Below, piece by piece: positions 8,149-17,745 of a DNA stretch of 64,000 nt; position 1 is the first letter of the stretch; each line of letters begins with the position of its first letter. Position numbers and translations under genes: made by a program. Under the pieces are notes generated by a model. The model saw only the letters and a program-made list of their open reading frames with translations, searched no databases and was not told the DNA's origin. The stretch is from Blautia sp900556555 (GTDB lineage: Bacteria; Bacillota; Clostridia; Lachnospirales; Lachnospiraceae): assembly GCA_964250615.1 (NCBI GenBank), contig CAXUGM010000008.1, one strand, 5' to 3'.

Positions 8149-8322
8149 CGGCTGTGAGGCAAATAATGTACCCAATAATGGCTGGTATTTTTGCAGCATC
8201 TTTGTATCAATTATGGCGTATTGCTCCTCGGTGATAAGGCCATTTTTCAGCATGGAACGGAACATGTTCATGGTCGCTTGGTAGAGTTTTTCGCGCTCGA
8301 ACTGGTCTTCATTCATGGCCAT
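8140..8322 (-). CDS. Small SHOCT-like protein upstream of the recombinases
   Basis: 60 residues from ATG 8322 (MAMNEDQFEREKLYQATMN...); a longer frame to 8388 would overlap the upstream gene by 80 bp. The segment MFRSMLKNGLITEEQYAIIDTKML resembles the short C-terminal SHOCT oligomerisation motif. The gene overlaps the end of the upstream HTH/zinc-finger gene (the ATG lies within its last codons), so they are translationally coupled. Such a small protein beside serine integrases could be a recombination directionality factor (inference only). Confidence 0.7.
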   Translation of the reverse strand: MAMNEDQFEREKLYQATMNMFRSMLKNGLITEEQYAIIDTKMLQKYQPLLGTLFASQPLT

Positions 8323-8731
8323 CACCGCCTTTGAAGCGGTCTGCGATGTAGCAGACATGGGAGCAGTATTTTCTGTGCGCATTTCCATAAGCTGTGAACT
8401 CCTTTCCGCAGCAAGCGCATGTAAAGTGGTAGATGGCCTTCTTGTTCACCATTTCGGGATGCACGTTCCACCAGTTCACACGGCAGCTATCGGAGCAGAA
8501 CTTGACGGGCTTGCGTCCGGGCATCTGCACCAGCGGCTTTCCGCAGCAACGGCAGCAGTTGGCATCCAGTTTTTCTTTTGTGTTGGTCTCCGCCTTAGTA
8601 CCGGACAGTGCATTCCTTCGACAGAAAGCGGACACCTGATTCTTGGTGAGGCCCAGCGCCTCTGCAATGGTCGCGTATCCGTAGCCGGACTGGCGGAGTT
8701 GTTTGATTTTAAGTTTTTGTTCATTCGTCAT
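8309..8731 (-). CDS. HTH plus zinc-finger protein upstream of the recombinases
   Basis: 140 residues. Residues 5-40 form a sigma-region-4-like HTH (LRQSGYGYATIAEALGLTKNQVSAFCRRNAL). Two treble-clef-like cysteine clusters follow: CCRCCGKPL...FCSDSC and CACCGKEF...YCSHVC. It is a likely DNA-binding regulator, first in a short run with the SHOCT-like gene and the integrase promoter. A copy of the repeated 30-nt motif (8751-8780) lies just upstream. Direct targets are unknown; control of integration or excision is a reasonable guess. Confidence 0.75.
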   Translation of the reverse strand: MTNEQKLKIKQLRQSGYGYATIAEALGLTKNQVSAFCRRNALSGTKAETNTKEKLDANCCRCCGKPLVQMPGRKPVKFCSDSCRVNWWNVHPEMVNKKAIYHFTCACCGKEFTAYGNAHRKYCSHVCYIADRFKGGDGHE

Positions 8732-8750
8732 ATCAAAATACCTCCACTAC

Positions 8751-8780
8751 CCAATGGAGATGAGCTGGGATTTTGAGCCA
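8751..8780 (-). repeat. 30-nt intergenic motif, copy 1
   Basis: Plus-strand pattern: CAATGGAGATGA at the left, TTGAGCCA at the right, variable middle. The same 30-nt spacing recurs at 39671-39700 and 44178-44207. All three copies lie in leftward intergenic gaps just upstream of a start codon. Confidence 0.6.
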
Positions 8781-8781
8781 C

Positions 8782-8825
8782 AAAATAAAAAAAGACCTGC
8801 AGGCTCCCGAAGGAACCCACAGGTC
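8782..8825 (-). terminator. Terminator of the late (lysis) operon
   Basis: Stem GACCTG (8794-8799) pairs with CAGGTC (8820-8825), with an inner TCC-CGAA-GGA loop. On the minus strand it is followed by TTTTTTTATTTT. It lies directly after the endolysin gene, the last late gene. Confidence 0.85.
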
Positions 8826-8843
8826 AGGAATGAATGCAGATTA

Positions 8844-10184
8844 TTAGATTCTGGTCGCGTAGTCGAGAGAAATCCATCCAGCACCGGACTTCAAACGGCC
8901 CCAGCCAGCGGTGGAACCCTTACCGGCTTTTACTTCCATGATGGTGAACACACCCTTGCCGGTGTACTTTCCAATAGTGGCATAGTTCGTGCCAGCGCCC
9001 TTGCGGATGTTCAGATTGGAGATGGAAACGCGCACGAGGAACGGAACCTCAGCAGGCTTGTCCTCCACAGGTGCGGAGGCAGCATCGTACTGAGTGAGCT
9101 TCCAGCGCTCGATGATATTGCAGATACTCTCCACATAGGTCGGAGAGGTCGCATAGCTGCCGTTCTTGATGAGCTGGACTGCTTTCTTGTAATCCATGCA
9201 GCCCTTCAGGCCATCATAACGGAGCTTGCTGCCATTCTTGGCACCGAGCAGATATGCGGAATGGTCTGCTATAGACTTTTCCACGGACGGATACTTGCGG
9301 AAATCGGCAGTGATGGTCACATACTGACCGTTCTCATATTCTTGCGTCTTCTTGGTGTAGACAGAGCTGCCATCCCAAGTGGAGCCAGACCACGTATTGC
9401 CAGAGAGGGACTTCTTCATACCGAAGCAGTTGTTGGCGTTCTGGGCCAGTTCAGACTTGCCATAGCCGGACTCCAGAATGAACTGTGCCAGAGAAACAGA
9501 TGCGAGGATGCCGCTGGATTTCTGGTCAGCAGTGAAGAGCGGGCCGACCTTGGCGATGATATCTGCTTCGGACATATCCTTAAAGGTGGTCGCCTGAAGA
9601 CCGGAAGGCACAGGAGTTGCTGCACCAGCCATCTCAGTCTTGACCGCCTGACGGAAGGTGTCCATCGTATAGTTCATACCGAGGCCCTTCCACAAATGTT
9701 CCGGGTCGCCATGATTGGAGGCGATGCCCTTTGCATGACCTTCCTTATGAGAGATGATAGCCGTCAGAGGATTGAGGCCGTATTCCTTGCAGAGCATGGC
9801 GAACAGTTCAACGGCTGCTTCATAGGTGCGCTTGGCCACAGCCCTTGCGGTAGCAGTATCGGAACAAGTGAAAGAGGAACCGCCAGTATATTTGATGCAG
9901 GCAGGCTCGCACATTTCGACACCGATATGGGTGTTGTTGGCATCGCCGCCAGCATGCCAGCCGCGATGATTCCAAGGAAGGGTCTGATAGACCGTGCCAT
10001 CGTTGCCGTCGATGAAGCCGTGAACGCAGGCCCTGTCATAGGATGCGCTGTTCCAGCTATTGATAAAGACGCTGGCCTTGGGCTGAGAGCAGCCGACGCT
10101 GTGGAGCATCAGCCCTTTGACCGTGATTTTTCTTCCTGCGGTATAGCAGGGATTCTTAGTCAGGATAGACTGTACGAGTTTCAT
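8844..10184 (-). CDS. Endolysin: amidase, glucosaminidase and SH3 domains
   Basis: 446 residues. Residues 1-185 are an N-acetylmuramoyl-L-alanine amidase of the PGRP/Amidase_2 type (LMLHSVG..., WHAGG, ISHKEGHAKG..HGDPEHLW supply the zinc-site histidines). Residues 205-365 are a glucosaminidase (ILASVSLAQFILESGYGKSELAQNANNCFGMK, with the catalytic-type Glu in ILESGYG). Residues 385-446 are an SH3b wall-binding domain (LNIRKGAGTNYATIGKY). It cleaves peptidoglycan at two bonds to release virions. The start is 3 bp downstream of the holin gene and it is the last gene of the late operon. Confidence 0.93.
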   Translation of the reverse strand: MKLVQSILTKNPCYTAGRKITVKGLMLHSVGCSQPKASVFINSWNSASYDRACVHGFIDGNDGTVYQTLPWNHRGWHAGGDANNTHIGVEMCEPACIKYTGGSSFTCSDTATARAVAKRTYEAAVELFAMLCKEYGLNPLTAIISHKEGHAKGIASNHGDPEHLWKGLGMNYTMDTFRQAVKTEMAGAATPVPSGLQATTFKDMSEADIIAKVGPLFTADQKSSGILASVSLAQFILESGYGKSELAQNANNCFGMKKSLSGNTWSGSTWDGSSVYTKKTQEYENGQYVTITADFRKYPSVEKSIADHSAYLLGAKNGSKLRYDGLKGCMDYKKAVQLIKNGSYATSPTYVESICNIIERWKLTQYDAASAPVEDKPAEVPFLVRVSISNLNIRKGAGTNYATIGKYTGKGVFTIMEVKAGKGSTAGWGRLKSGAGWISLDYATRI

Positions 10185-10186
10185 GA

Positions 10187-10603
10187 TTACTTATCCTCCT
10201 TATCTTCAGCACGGTCGTGGAGCTGTTCCAAGACCGCCTTGATTTTTTCAGGCACCGGCAGACCGAGGTGAGCTGCATTCTCCATCAGGGATACGCCCTC
10301 GTTGGAGATGTAGAAAAAGATGACAGCGGTACGCAGGACGCTGCCGGAGCCGATGATGTTGACATCCAGAATGTTGGCGATACCAACGAGCAGGAAAATC
10401 AGCACCTTGCGGCAGATGCCACGGAAGCCGACCTCGCTGGAGAGTGTGTGGTCATTGATGGCGCACATGATGCCGGTGAGATAATCGATGACGACGAAAG
10501 CGAGGAGCGCATAGAGCAGACCATCACAGCCGCCGAGGAAATATCCCAGCCATCCACCGATGCCCGTAAACACGATTTGAATGGTGTTCCAGAATTCTTT
10601 CAT
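10187..10603 (-). CDS. Phage holin (Phage_holin_4 type)
   Basis: 138 residues with several hydrophobic segments: about 10-30 (FTGIGGWLGYFLGGC), 30-48 (LLYALLAFVVIDYLTGIM), 65-85 (VLIFLLVGIANIL) and 88-105 (AVIFFYISNEG). The charged C-terminal tail (HDRAEDKEDK) is typical. It forms membrane lesions that let the endolysin reach the wall. It sits between a small tail-associated gene and the endolysin; start ATG 10603 has AAGGAGG upstream. Confidence 0.9.
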   Translation of the reverse strand: MKEFWNTIQIVFTGIGGWLGYFLGGCDGLLYALLAFVVIDYLTGIMCAINDHTLSSEVGFRGICRKVLIFLLVGIANILDVNIIGSGSVLRTAVIFFYISNEGVSLMENAAHLGLPVPEKIKAVLEQLHDRAEDKEDK

Positions 10604-10624
10604 GATAAAAACCTCCTTAAAAAA

Positions 10625-10990
10625 TCAGAGCCATGCCGGTTTCTTCGGCACGACTCTTGTAGTGGTGGCATCAAGCCAAGCCTGATACCAGTTTTTCAGT
10701 TCGACTGATTGTTCTTCGGTCAGCCTGTCATACCAGAGCTGGCCACGGTTGATGACGCTGAAGCATTCCTGTTCCCGGCGGTGTCGAATACTATCGATTT
10801 CCTCCGATTGGAGCAGGGCTTTTTCTTTTTCAGCTTCAAATACCAGCTTGCCATCACTGACACGATAGGCTTGGAAATGCTCACAAAAATGGTCGGCATC
10901 CTCCGGGACAGCGATTTCGGTGCCATCCACAAGAGTGCCGACCAGAGCATAGCTGGTGATATATCCGTTTTTGTCATATAAAACCTGCAT
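10625..10990 (-). CDS. Phage protein between tail fibre and holin
   Basis: 121 residues, start ATG 10990 after AAGGAGGGA. The C-terminus (SVELKNWYQAWLDATTTRVVPKKPAWL) resembles the phage tail-associated/XkdW-like small proteins found after fibre genes, where a Trp-rich helix ends with a basic tail. No catalytic motif is seen. It may be a fibre chaperone or tail accessory protein (inference from position). Confidence 0.75.
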   Translation of the reverse strand: MQVLYDKNGYITSYALVGTLVDGTEIAVPEDADHFCEHFQAYRVSDGKLVFEAEKEKALLQSEEIDSIRHRREQECFSVINRGQLWYDRLTEEQSVELKNWYQAWLDATTTRVVPKKPAWL

Positions 10991-11001
10991 AGAATCCCTC
11001 C

Positions 11002-13212
11002 TTAGTTCACGCCGTAGACCTTCAAAATCTGACCAGAACCACTGCGACCCTTATAAGCCAGTGTTACAGTAGTTCCCGAATAAGACAGGTTGAAGGAATA
11101 ATAGTTTGTCTCATCCGCAAACTGATAGGACACAGCACTGGTTGTGATGATTGACTTCGGGATTGTGACCGCGCATCGAGAGGAACCGGAGGAAGGCTGT
11201 CCGACAATGATATAGAAGTTATAGCTTCCGTAGTTGAAGGTCGTGCTGCCAGTCGTCAGAGTTCCGGTGTAGAGCTGCGTTACGGAAATGCCCAGATTGG
11301 TTCGAGCTGCAGCAGCGGTCGTTGCACCGGTGCCTCCGTAAGCAAGTCCCAGCGCGTTGGTCAGTGTGATGCTGTCCCACGAGTTTCTATCGTAGGCAGC
11401 TTTTACAGCAGAGGCCGTTGCTGCCAGAGAAGTACTCGTTGATGACGTGCTGGAGGTCAATCTGGTGATTCCGTAATAAGTCGTTGTTGCGACAGACTGA
11501 CTGAGGCCCACAAAATACGTGCCGTCATAGATGAACAGGATAGTTTGTCCAGCCTTCCAGTAGTAACTGCCCGGAGCGTAGGTCGCATAAGTGACCATAT
11601 ATTTCACACCAGTTCCGTTGATGTTCAAGGAAGGTGTAGAGGCCGTATTGGTGTTGGCGAACTTTACCGCAACGGCAGCGCCGACCGTCAATGAAAAACT
11701 GTCAGAGCTTGTTGCTACCTTTGCCACAGTTGCTGCATCCGTGTCGCAGGTAGCGAAGGCGATGCCGCCACCCGGAGCATTGGCTTTGATGTAGGCTTCC
11801 AGTAGCATACCGTAGACCTTGACATCCCATTTATCAGAGACTTCAAAGCAATTATCCGTTTCGGAGACCTTTCCTACAGCTACACCATTACCACCGGATT
11901 TGAAGTCCATGACGACAGAGGCCGTGGATACCGTATCGATGATAGCAATGGTGGTGAAGCTGTCCGTCAGAGTGTAACGAATCTCGTAGGTGTTCTCAGT
12001 GGAGATATTACCGCCACCAAAGGTGAAAGCCGTGCCGGAAGAAAAACTCTTACTTGCATTCGTCCATGTAGTTGTGCCGGTCTTACGATAGTAGGTTGCG
12101 CGAGTGACCGTGTTGTTACTGGAGCAGGACGAATAGGAGTATTTTACCGTAGCCTTCACATAGGTTCCTTCGCCAGAGAGGGTTCCCGCACTGTTGCAGC
12201 GCTGGGATAGATAGCTGGAGAAAGATGGTGAGCTATATGCCACGACGGAAATGCTGACCGTTGCTGCGGTAGAGGTTCGGCCTCTGGAGTCAGTGACGGT
12301 AGCGGTAAAGGTTATTGTGCCAGAGGTGTTTAGAAAACCGGTCGTCATGGAAGCCGCTGTGCCTGTAAAGCCGCCACCGGTGATGCTGTAGGAGGAAATG
12401 GTAGACCCATAAGCTCCGGCAGCACCATTGATGGTCAGGGTCGCTTTGGACTTCGTTTGGACATAGATTCCCCAAGTGCTGGGGACAGAGCCGTCAACAC
12501 GAGCTGCCGTCAGACTGGTGATGGTCGGGATTACTGAGGACGGCACATTTAGTTTGACCGTGACACTCTTGGAACCAACGCTTGTATTGCCATTGTAGGT
12601 AGTGCAGGTCAATGTCGCAGTACCCGATGTGGCATTGGGTATCTGATTTGCTAAGGTGAGAGCAGGTGTCCACGATACCGAGGTCGAAGTCGTTTTGCTG
12701 ACAATCGTTCCGCTGGTGTTGCCAAAGGAATAGGTAATCGTATGTGTAAAAGAACTTGATGCTCTCGTGATAGAAATCGTCGACGCGGTACCGAGGGTTC
12801 CTGCGCTCATGCTAATGCTGGAGGCTCTTGGAATAGAGTCCAAGGTAATATTCGCACTTGCTGTTATCGTAGAATAATACACACCAGACAGCGTGGCCTC
12901 GATGTGAAACACCGCAGAAATCGACAACGACTTGGAACCATCGCTGGAATGACTTACGGTCTGTGTAAGAGTACCAAGCAGATGGGTTCCCGTCGAAGAA
13001 ATACTCGGTGAAGTAAAGGTTTGTTGTGTTCCATCAATGGTGATTGTGTTGGTCGTTCTGCCGCTGATGCTCAACGACCAGTCATTTACAAGATAGACCT
13101 TTGCGGTTATCGTACTTTTGTTGTTGGTCACATCCTGTGCCTGAGACCAATCAACACGGACAACATAGTGACCGTCTTTGATGGAGCCGGAAAAAGAACC
13201 ACTTGATGCCAT
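11002..13212 (-). CDS. Large tail/fibre protein (DUF859-like)
   Basis: 736 residues from ATG 13212, preceded by GGGAGG; the longer open frame to 13413 would overlap the upstream gene. The first 370 residues are Ser/Thr-rich beta-structure typical of DUF859 siphovirus proteins, with repeated Ig-like strands. The central part resembles a phage fibre shaft (GGNGVAVGKVSETDNCFEVSDKWDVKVYG near 440) and the last 100 residues are a compact tip. It likely mediates host-receptor contact, and the Ser/Thr-rich repeats make it a candidate for rapid divergence between related phages. Confidence 0.8.
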   Translation of the reverse strand: MASSGSFSGSIKDGHYVVRVDWSQAQDVTNNKSTITAKVYLVNDWSLSISGRTTNTITIDGTQQTFTSPSISSTGTHLLGTLTQTVSHSSDGSKSLSISAVFHIEATLSGVYYSTITASANITLDSIPRASSISMSAGTLGTASTISITRASSSFTHTITYSFGNTSGTIVSKTTSTSVSWTPALTLANQIPNATSGTATLTCTTYNGNTSVGSKSVTVKLNVPSSVIPTITSLTAARVDGSVPSTWGIYVQTKSKATLTINGAAGAYGSTISSYSITGGGFTGTAASMTTGFLNTSGTITFTATVTDSRGRTSTAATVSISVVAYSSPSFSSYLSQRCNSAGTLSGEGTYVKATVKYSYSSCSSNNTVTRATYYRKTGTTTWTNASKSFSSGTAFTFGGGNISTENTYEIRYTLTDSFTTIAIIDTVSTASVVMDFKSGGNGVAVGKVSETDNCFEVSDKWDVKVYGMLLEAYIKANAPGGGIAFATCDTDAATVAKVATSSDSFSLTVGAAVAVKFANTNTASTPSLNINGTGVKYMVTYATYAPGSYYWKAGQTILFIYDGTYFVGLSQSVATTTYYGITRLTSSTSSTSTSLAATASAVKAAYDRNSWDSITLTNALGLAYGGTGATTAAAARTNLGISVTQLYTGTLTTGSTTFNYGSYNFYIIVGQPSSGSSRCAVTIPKSIITTSAVSYQFADETNYYSFNLSYSGTTVTLAYKGRSGSGQILKVYGVN

Positions 13213-13228
13213 AAGAGGCCACCTCCCT

Positions 13229-13786
13229 TTAAGTTGTCGGGCTTCTCCAGACAATCGAAAGATTGCCAGAGGCCCTTGGAATAAAGTCAAACCAGCCACG
13301 GTCTTCAGTGCCGAGAGATAACTTGTATCGAATCTCGGCATTGGTAATGACCAGCGACTGGTTTGAGATATATGCGATTGTCTGCCCGTCCTGCTTGAAG
13401 GCAAGCTGCTCATTCGACAGTTCGGCAGTAAAGGAATTACCGACCTTGCCCAACTCGATGAGCGCTCCCTTGAAGCGGATATACTCCTCCAATAGATTTT
13501 GATTGGCAGAAACCTGCCCAGAGATGACGTCCAAGGAGGATTGAAAATCCATACGGATTTCGGTGCTGTTCTGTGTGATGCTGGTTTGGAAATCCTGCTG
13601 GATTGTTGCCATATCCGATTTGGAAATGTATTCTTCTCGGACTGCGCTGGTTATAAGTTCGGATGTTTTGGTGATTTCGGAGTAGCACTCGCGCACGTTG
13701 ACTTTGAGTGCTTCAACATCCTCAACAGCGTCTTCGTAGGCCGCAACGTTCTGAAAGGTCTGCTGGCAGCAGGTTAAAAGTGCCAT
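13229..13786 (-). CDS. Tail/baseplate coiled-coil protein
   Basis: 185 residues, ATG 13786 after GGGAGGTG. Residues 15-100 are predicted helical coiled coil (EDAVEDVEALKVNVRECYSEITKTSELI...). Residues 105-185 look like a small beta domain (GNSFTAELSNEQLAFKQDGQTIAYISNQSLVITNAEIRYKLSLG) resembling the C-terminal part of many siphovirus minor structural proteins. It lies between two fibre-like genes and is probably a connector in the baseplate. Confidence 0.7.
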   Translation of the reverse strand: MALLTCCQQTFQNVAAYEDAVEDVEALKVNVRECYSEITKTSELITSAVREEYISKSDMATIQQDFQTSITQNSTEIRMDFQSSLDVISGQVSANQNLLEEYIRFKGALIELGKVGNSFTAELSNEQLAFKQDGQTIAYISNQSLVITNAEIRYKLSLGTEDRGWFDFIPRASGNLSIVWRSPTT

Positions 13787-13802
13787 CCGATTTCACCTCC
13801 CA

Positions 13803-15626
13803 TCAGTTGGATACGTCACACTGCAGTGTCATGATGCTATCGATATCGGCAGCGGACAGATAGATGACCTTGCCCGTTTTGCCGAAGGCCACCGGATTAC
13901 CATCCTTGTCCTGCGCATACCAAGTGTAGGTCAGGCTCTGAGTCTCAGTAGCATTAGCCCAAGCGGAGCCACTGTACTTTTTCAGGGTGACGCTCTTGGC
14001 GGTGTGGTCAATCTGATACCAGAAATCACCGGCCTTCGGGCTGGAAGGTGCGGTCTCACTGATATTGCCCATCAGAGCATCGACCTCGCGCTGATTGGTG
14101 CGGACGATGATATAAGGAACGACACCGCCCAGATTGTTCTTTACGGTGAATCCACCGATGGAGAGCATCTCAGAAACATACGGGTCGGACTTGTCCTCGA
14201 CCGTGATGACGTCCACATAGTTCTTGCTGGAATAGGTCATGGTACAGCGGTAGGACTGGATGTTCACGATGTCGGAACCAGAGACCGTCAGCGTGGAGTA
14301 AGTCGCACCGCTGATGTTCGTCCAAGTGCCATTTACATACTTGGCCCACTGATAGGTCGCGTTGGTGATTGCAGTCGTGCCGCTGTATGCAGAGGTCGCC
14401 AAAGTCAGGGAGCCGGACTGATTCTGAACCACAGTACCGTTCGGAGCATAGACAGAGAATACGACAGCGGAGGTGCCGTTGGTGCCTGCCTTGGATTTTG
14501 TCCAAGTGAACATCTTTGCTACAGTTTGCCCGGAAATCGTGAAGGTCAGAGTGATGTCACCCGTCAGCGTTGCATCTGCGCCGAGGTTAGAGGATGCAGC
14601 GACAGACAGCTCCAGCTTTCCGGCAGCCGTGGCGGTAGCAGCCGTATTGGATTTTACGGTAATACCGGTAGGCAGAGTTCCCACCGTACAGGTGCAGGCA
14701 GTCTGCGTGATTCCAACATAACCAGTGAAAGGAATCGTGATAGTCGCTGCAGCAGAGGTCTTACCAGCACTGGTGCAGGCAAGAGTCTGATTCTCATTGC
14801 CGAGGATGACCGAAAGACCACCGCTACCCGCAGCACCGGGGTCGCCCTTACCGCCAGTATCTCCTTTGGCACCGTCATACATCTTAGTGATGGAGATGGT
14901 ATCAAACACATTGGAATCACTGGTCGCCAGCTTGATTTGTGCCACATTGTTATTGAAAACAGCGTGGGTCGGCTTGACCACCAGTGTGCCGCTGGTAATG
15001 TTGGTGTTGTCCGTAGTCGTCGGATAATCAGCCCAATTGCCAGAGCTGTTCTTATACTGCCATTTGCTGATAGTCACGCCCTGAACCTGTCCAGTCAATG
15101 TGGCCTGCGAAGCGCCGACCAAGGTGCCGGAGGTGTTGTACTTGAACACGTAGGTATCCGCAGTCACATAGGCCAGCTTTGCATTTTCCGCATTCTTCAC
15201 CAGCGTATAGGTGATGTCAGAGGAGATATTGACGGTGTTCTTGGTCTCGGAATCGTAATAGCTGATGTAGCAGATATAGGTAATCATGCCAGAGGTCGAA
15301 GCTGCCAGCTTGTCCTGAGTGACCTTCAGGATACCGCCAGTGGCCGTCTCACCGGTAGTCAGGTTTGCTTCGGCGCTGGTTCCGTCCTTACGCTTCCATG
15401 TGATAGTCAGGCCAGTGGCGTTCAGGGCCAGACTGGTCTGGTCGAGGAATACGACGGGAGTCAGCACCAGATTGGTCGATGCCCAGCTCGGTGCGTAGGT
15501 ATGAGGCAGGACATTCGGGTCTTCGCTCTGCGTCTTAGGCAGATTGGAAGTGATATAAGCAGACAGCTTTCGCTGGTCGGTGATGTCCACGAAGGTCTGC
15601 TGACTGGATGTTAATACCGTAGGCAT
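13803..15626 (-). CDS. Tail protein with Ig-like domains and a short collagen-like stretch
   Basis: 607 residues, ATG 15626 after AAGGAGGGA. A conserved-looking N-terminus (residues 1-40, SSQQTFVDITDQRKLSAYI) is followed by Ig-like beta domains, a collagen-like run GAKGDTGGKGDPGAAGSGG (about 258-276), then further Ig-like domains (YQWAKYVNGTWTNISGATYSTLTVSGSDI near 420). It is probably a baseplate-attached fibre that adheres to surface carbohydrate. Neighbouring genes are tail hub and fibre genes in the same operon. Confidence 0.78.
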   Translation of the reverse strand: MPTVLTSSQQTFVDITDQRKLSAYITSNLPKTQSEDPNVLPHTYAPSWASTNLVLTPVVFLDQTSLALNATGLTITWKRKDGTSAEANLTTGETATGGILKVTQDKLAASTSGMITYICYISYYDSETKNTVNISSDITYTLVKNAENAKLAYVTADTYVFKYNTSGTLVGASQATLTGQVQGVTISKWQYKNSSGNWADYPTTTDNTNITSGTLVVKPTHAVFNNNVAQIKLATSDSNVFDTISITKMYDGAKGDTGGKGDPGAAGSGGLSVILGNENQTLACTSAGKTSAAATITIPFTGYVGITQTACTCTVGTLPTGITVKSNTAATATAAGKLELSVAASSNLGADATLTGDITLTFTISGQTVAKMFTWTKSKAGTNGTSAVVFSVYAPNGTVVQNQSGSLTLATSAYSGTTAITNATYQWAKYVNGTWTNISGATYSTLTVSGSDIVNIQSYRCTMTYSSKNYVDVITVEDKSDPYVSEMLSIGGFTVKNNLGGVVPYIIVRTNQREVDALMGNISETAPSSPKAGDFWYQIDHTAKSVTLKKYSGSAWANATETQSLTYTWYAQDKDGNPVAFGKTGKVIYLSAADIDSIMTLQCDVSN

Positions 15627-15640
15627 TAGAAATTCCCTCC

Positions 15641-17098
15641 TTATATTGTGACTTCACAGAAGAAGGAGGCGTTGTCCTGCACATCTTCCGTTGAGATTGT
15701 GATAGTTTTCATGCCGCTGTGGGATTCATCCCATTCCGCATCTGCAGCATCATCATTGGAGCGGCGATGCCAGATGAAGCAGGCCGCAGCCAAGGTGTCG
15801 GTGATGTCCTTATCCCAAGAGTAGACCTTGCAGCGCATCAGGCTCTGCTGGCCTTTGTCGCGGAAGATGCTGACACCTTCGACGACCAGCTCTGTGCGGT
15901 ACATTTTGGATGCATTGATGTCATCGACCTTGCCAGAGATAATCTCAATCTGCGCGCTCTTGCCCAGCAGGTCATCTTCCAGAGCAGAAATGTTCTGACC
16001 CTGTTTTGCTGTAGCAGAAGTTAGGGTCACACCGCTGGAACCAATGGTGATGGTGTTGCCAGACGGATTCAGGTAATCCCTCGTGCGGCTGACGCATAGA
16101 TAGGTGCCATCAATACCATGCGGCTTGGACAGACACTTTACATACATCCTTGCACGGATATCTCCGATGTCGGCACCGGTGTCCGATTCGTCGATGATAG
16201 TCAGCTCCATGCTGGTGATGCCCTTGGCCAGTTCCGCCATCCGGGCTTTTGCTTTTCGCAGGAGATTTCCGGGAAGCGTAACATCCTCCCAAATCTCGCT
16301 CGTCCAAATCCAGCCGATTTCTGCCACAGCATCATCGTCGCAGACATAGTTCTTACCGGCATTCACAGAGGTGATGTCCACACGCTTGTCAGTCTCGACC
16401 TCATTGCCGTCCTCGTCGGTCTCCGTGATGACAGCGCCGAGCGGGATGAGCGCAGTGGCCCGTTCTGTGTGGTCGCGGGTAATCTTCACATCCAGCAGGT
16501 TCTTGCCGAACTCCACTGTCTGTAAAGAGGTCATATTGAAATCAGCAAGGTAGTCCAGATATTTGATGCCGCCGGAATAGCGCACCTGCAGGTAGCCGCC
16601 ATGCGTGTTGATGAGCTTTTCTCGGATGGCGTCCATCGTCACGGAATACTCGGTGTTACTGTAGGAGATGTAGTCGTTGTCGTCCTTCACGGTGATGTTA
16701 CCGAGATGGAACTGCTTCTTTGCTTCGACCGCAGCATTATGGACGGTGATGAACTGTTCCAGAAGGCCCTTCAACGTTCCTTTGTAGGAGTACGGCGGCT
16801 GGATGGTATCCTTCAGATAGGCCAAGCAGGATTCACAAGTCCAAGTGTGGGTGTTGTAAAAATCGCTGCCATCATCCAGTGCACGGCCCTCGAATACGAC
16901 CTCCTCATCCTTCTTGCAGACGATGGTAGAAGCCATCGGTCGGATGGAACTGATATGGGGATGATTGTGTGGAGCCGACAGTGTCAGGCTGTCGATGTTC
17001 TCAGCATCCTCGGATACCTGCGCCTGCGTGATGGCGAGCTTGGATAGGTTCGGATGGTAGAAAACCGAGCCATCCACATAGACACGAAAGATACTCAT
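15641..17098 (-). CDS. Tail hub/tail-associated protein (Tal type)
   Basis: 485 residues. Its ATG overlaps the stop of the Dit gene (ATGA). The order Dit then this gene is the normal position of the siphovirus tail-associated (hub) protein. The N-terminal 350 residues show the hub-like pattern (YRVYVDGSVFYHPNLSKLAITQAQVSE; KNLLDVKITRDHTERATALIPLGA). The C-terminal 80 residues look like an added Ig-like domain. No peptidase motif is visible. Confidence 0.82.
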   Translation of the reverse strand: MSIFRVYVDGSVFYHPNLSKLAITQAQVSEDAENIDSLTLSAPHNHPHISSIRPMASTIVCKKDEEVVFEGRALDDGSDFYNTHTWTCESCLAYLKDTIQPPYSYKGTLKGLLEQFITVHNAAVEAKKQFHLGNITVKDDNDYISYSNTEYSVTMDAIREKLINTHGGYLQVRYSGGIKYLDYLADFNMTSLQTVEFGKNLLDVKITRDHTERATALIPLGAVITETDEDGNEVETDKRVDITSVNAGKNYVCDDDAVAEIGWIWTSEIWEDVTLPGNLLRKAKARMAELAKGITSMELTIIDESDTGADIGDIRARMYVKCLSKPHGIDGTYLCVSRTRDYLNPSGNTITIGSSGVTLTSATAKQGQNISALEDDLLGKSAQIEIISGKVDDINASKMYRTELVVEGVSIFRDKGQQSLMRCKVYSWDKDITDTLAAACFIWHRRSNDDAADAEWDESHSGMKTITISTEDVQDNASFFCEVTI

Positions 17099-17745
17099 AG
17101 GCGACCCTCCCTATAACGGATGGTAGTCGTGCCGGAACCGCTGATGGTGATATTATTTGCGCCTTGCTGCAGCTCAAGTTCTGGGAATACCCATGTGCCA
17201 GCGCTGACAGATTTTCGGAACGTGTCGGTTCCGACCTTCCAAGAGAGCGCGGTCTCTGCCGTGGTAGTGACTGTCGGGATTACAGGCATATAGTCGTTTG
17301 TCAGCGTTATCGTTCCGCTTCCGGTTTTTGTGACCTGCGTTTCCGTCACATGATAGCGGTAGGAATCACCGTCCGAGCTGGACAGTACCAGTTGGCCTTT
17401 GTGGGTCATCGGGTCATAAGTAGGTGCAGCTTGCAGCGTTCCTACCATATAAAAATCCGGTTCTTCACTACAAACGACAGAAACGAGATGGCCAGCAAAG
17501 CGGTTGACCACCTCACTGACCATCTGATTAAAGCGTTCTCGGCTGCCCAGCATGGACAGCGTGATTTCAAAAGTACGAGGCTGGTAGGACACACGCCCAA
17601 GGGCCTCGGAAAAACGGATAGGAGTATTGCGACCGGGAACCACAACGGTCTCGGTCTGGGACTGCGGTGTCGGTAGATTGACTGTCTCACGCAGCCAGCC
17701 CATGCTGCTCATAGAAACAGATTCGATTGTTACGTCTGGCTTCAT
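17095..17745 (-). CDS. Distal tail protein (Dit)
   Basis: 216 residues. It starts ATG 17745, overlapping the tape-measure stop (ATGA). The N-terminal ring domain runs to about 130 (RETVNLPTPQSQTETVVVPGRNTPIRFSEALGRVSYQPRTFEITLSM style) and a galectin-like C-terminal beta domain follows. Dit forms the hexameric ring joining tail tube to baseplate. Position between tape measure and hub supports the call. Confidence 0.85.
   Translation of the reverse strand: MKPDVTIESVSMSSMGWLRETVNLPTPQSQTETVVVPGRNTPIRFSEALGRVSYQPRTFEITLSMLGSRERFNQMVSEVVNRFAGHLVSVVCSEEPDFYMVGTLQAAPTYDPMTHKGQLVLSSSDGDSYRYHVTETQVTKTGSGTITLTNDYMPVIPTVTTTAETALSWKVGTDTFRKSVSAGTWVFPELELQQGANNITISGSGTTTIRYREGRL

Noticed and set aside
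11002..15626. Diversity-generating retroelement acting on the fibre genes
   Set aside because: No reverse transcriptase or template/variable repeat pair is visible anywhere in the window.
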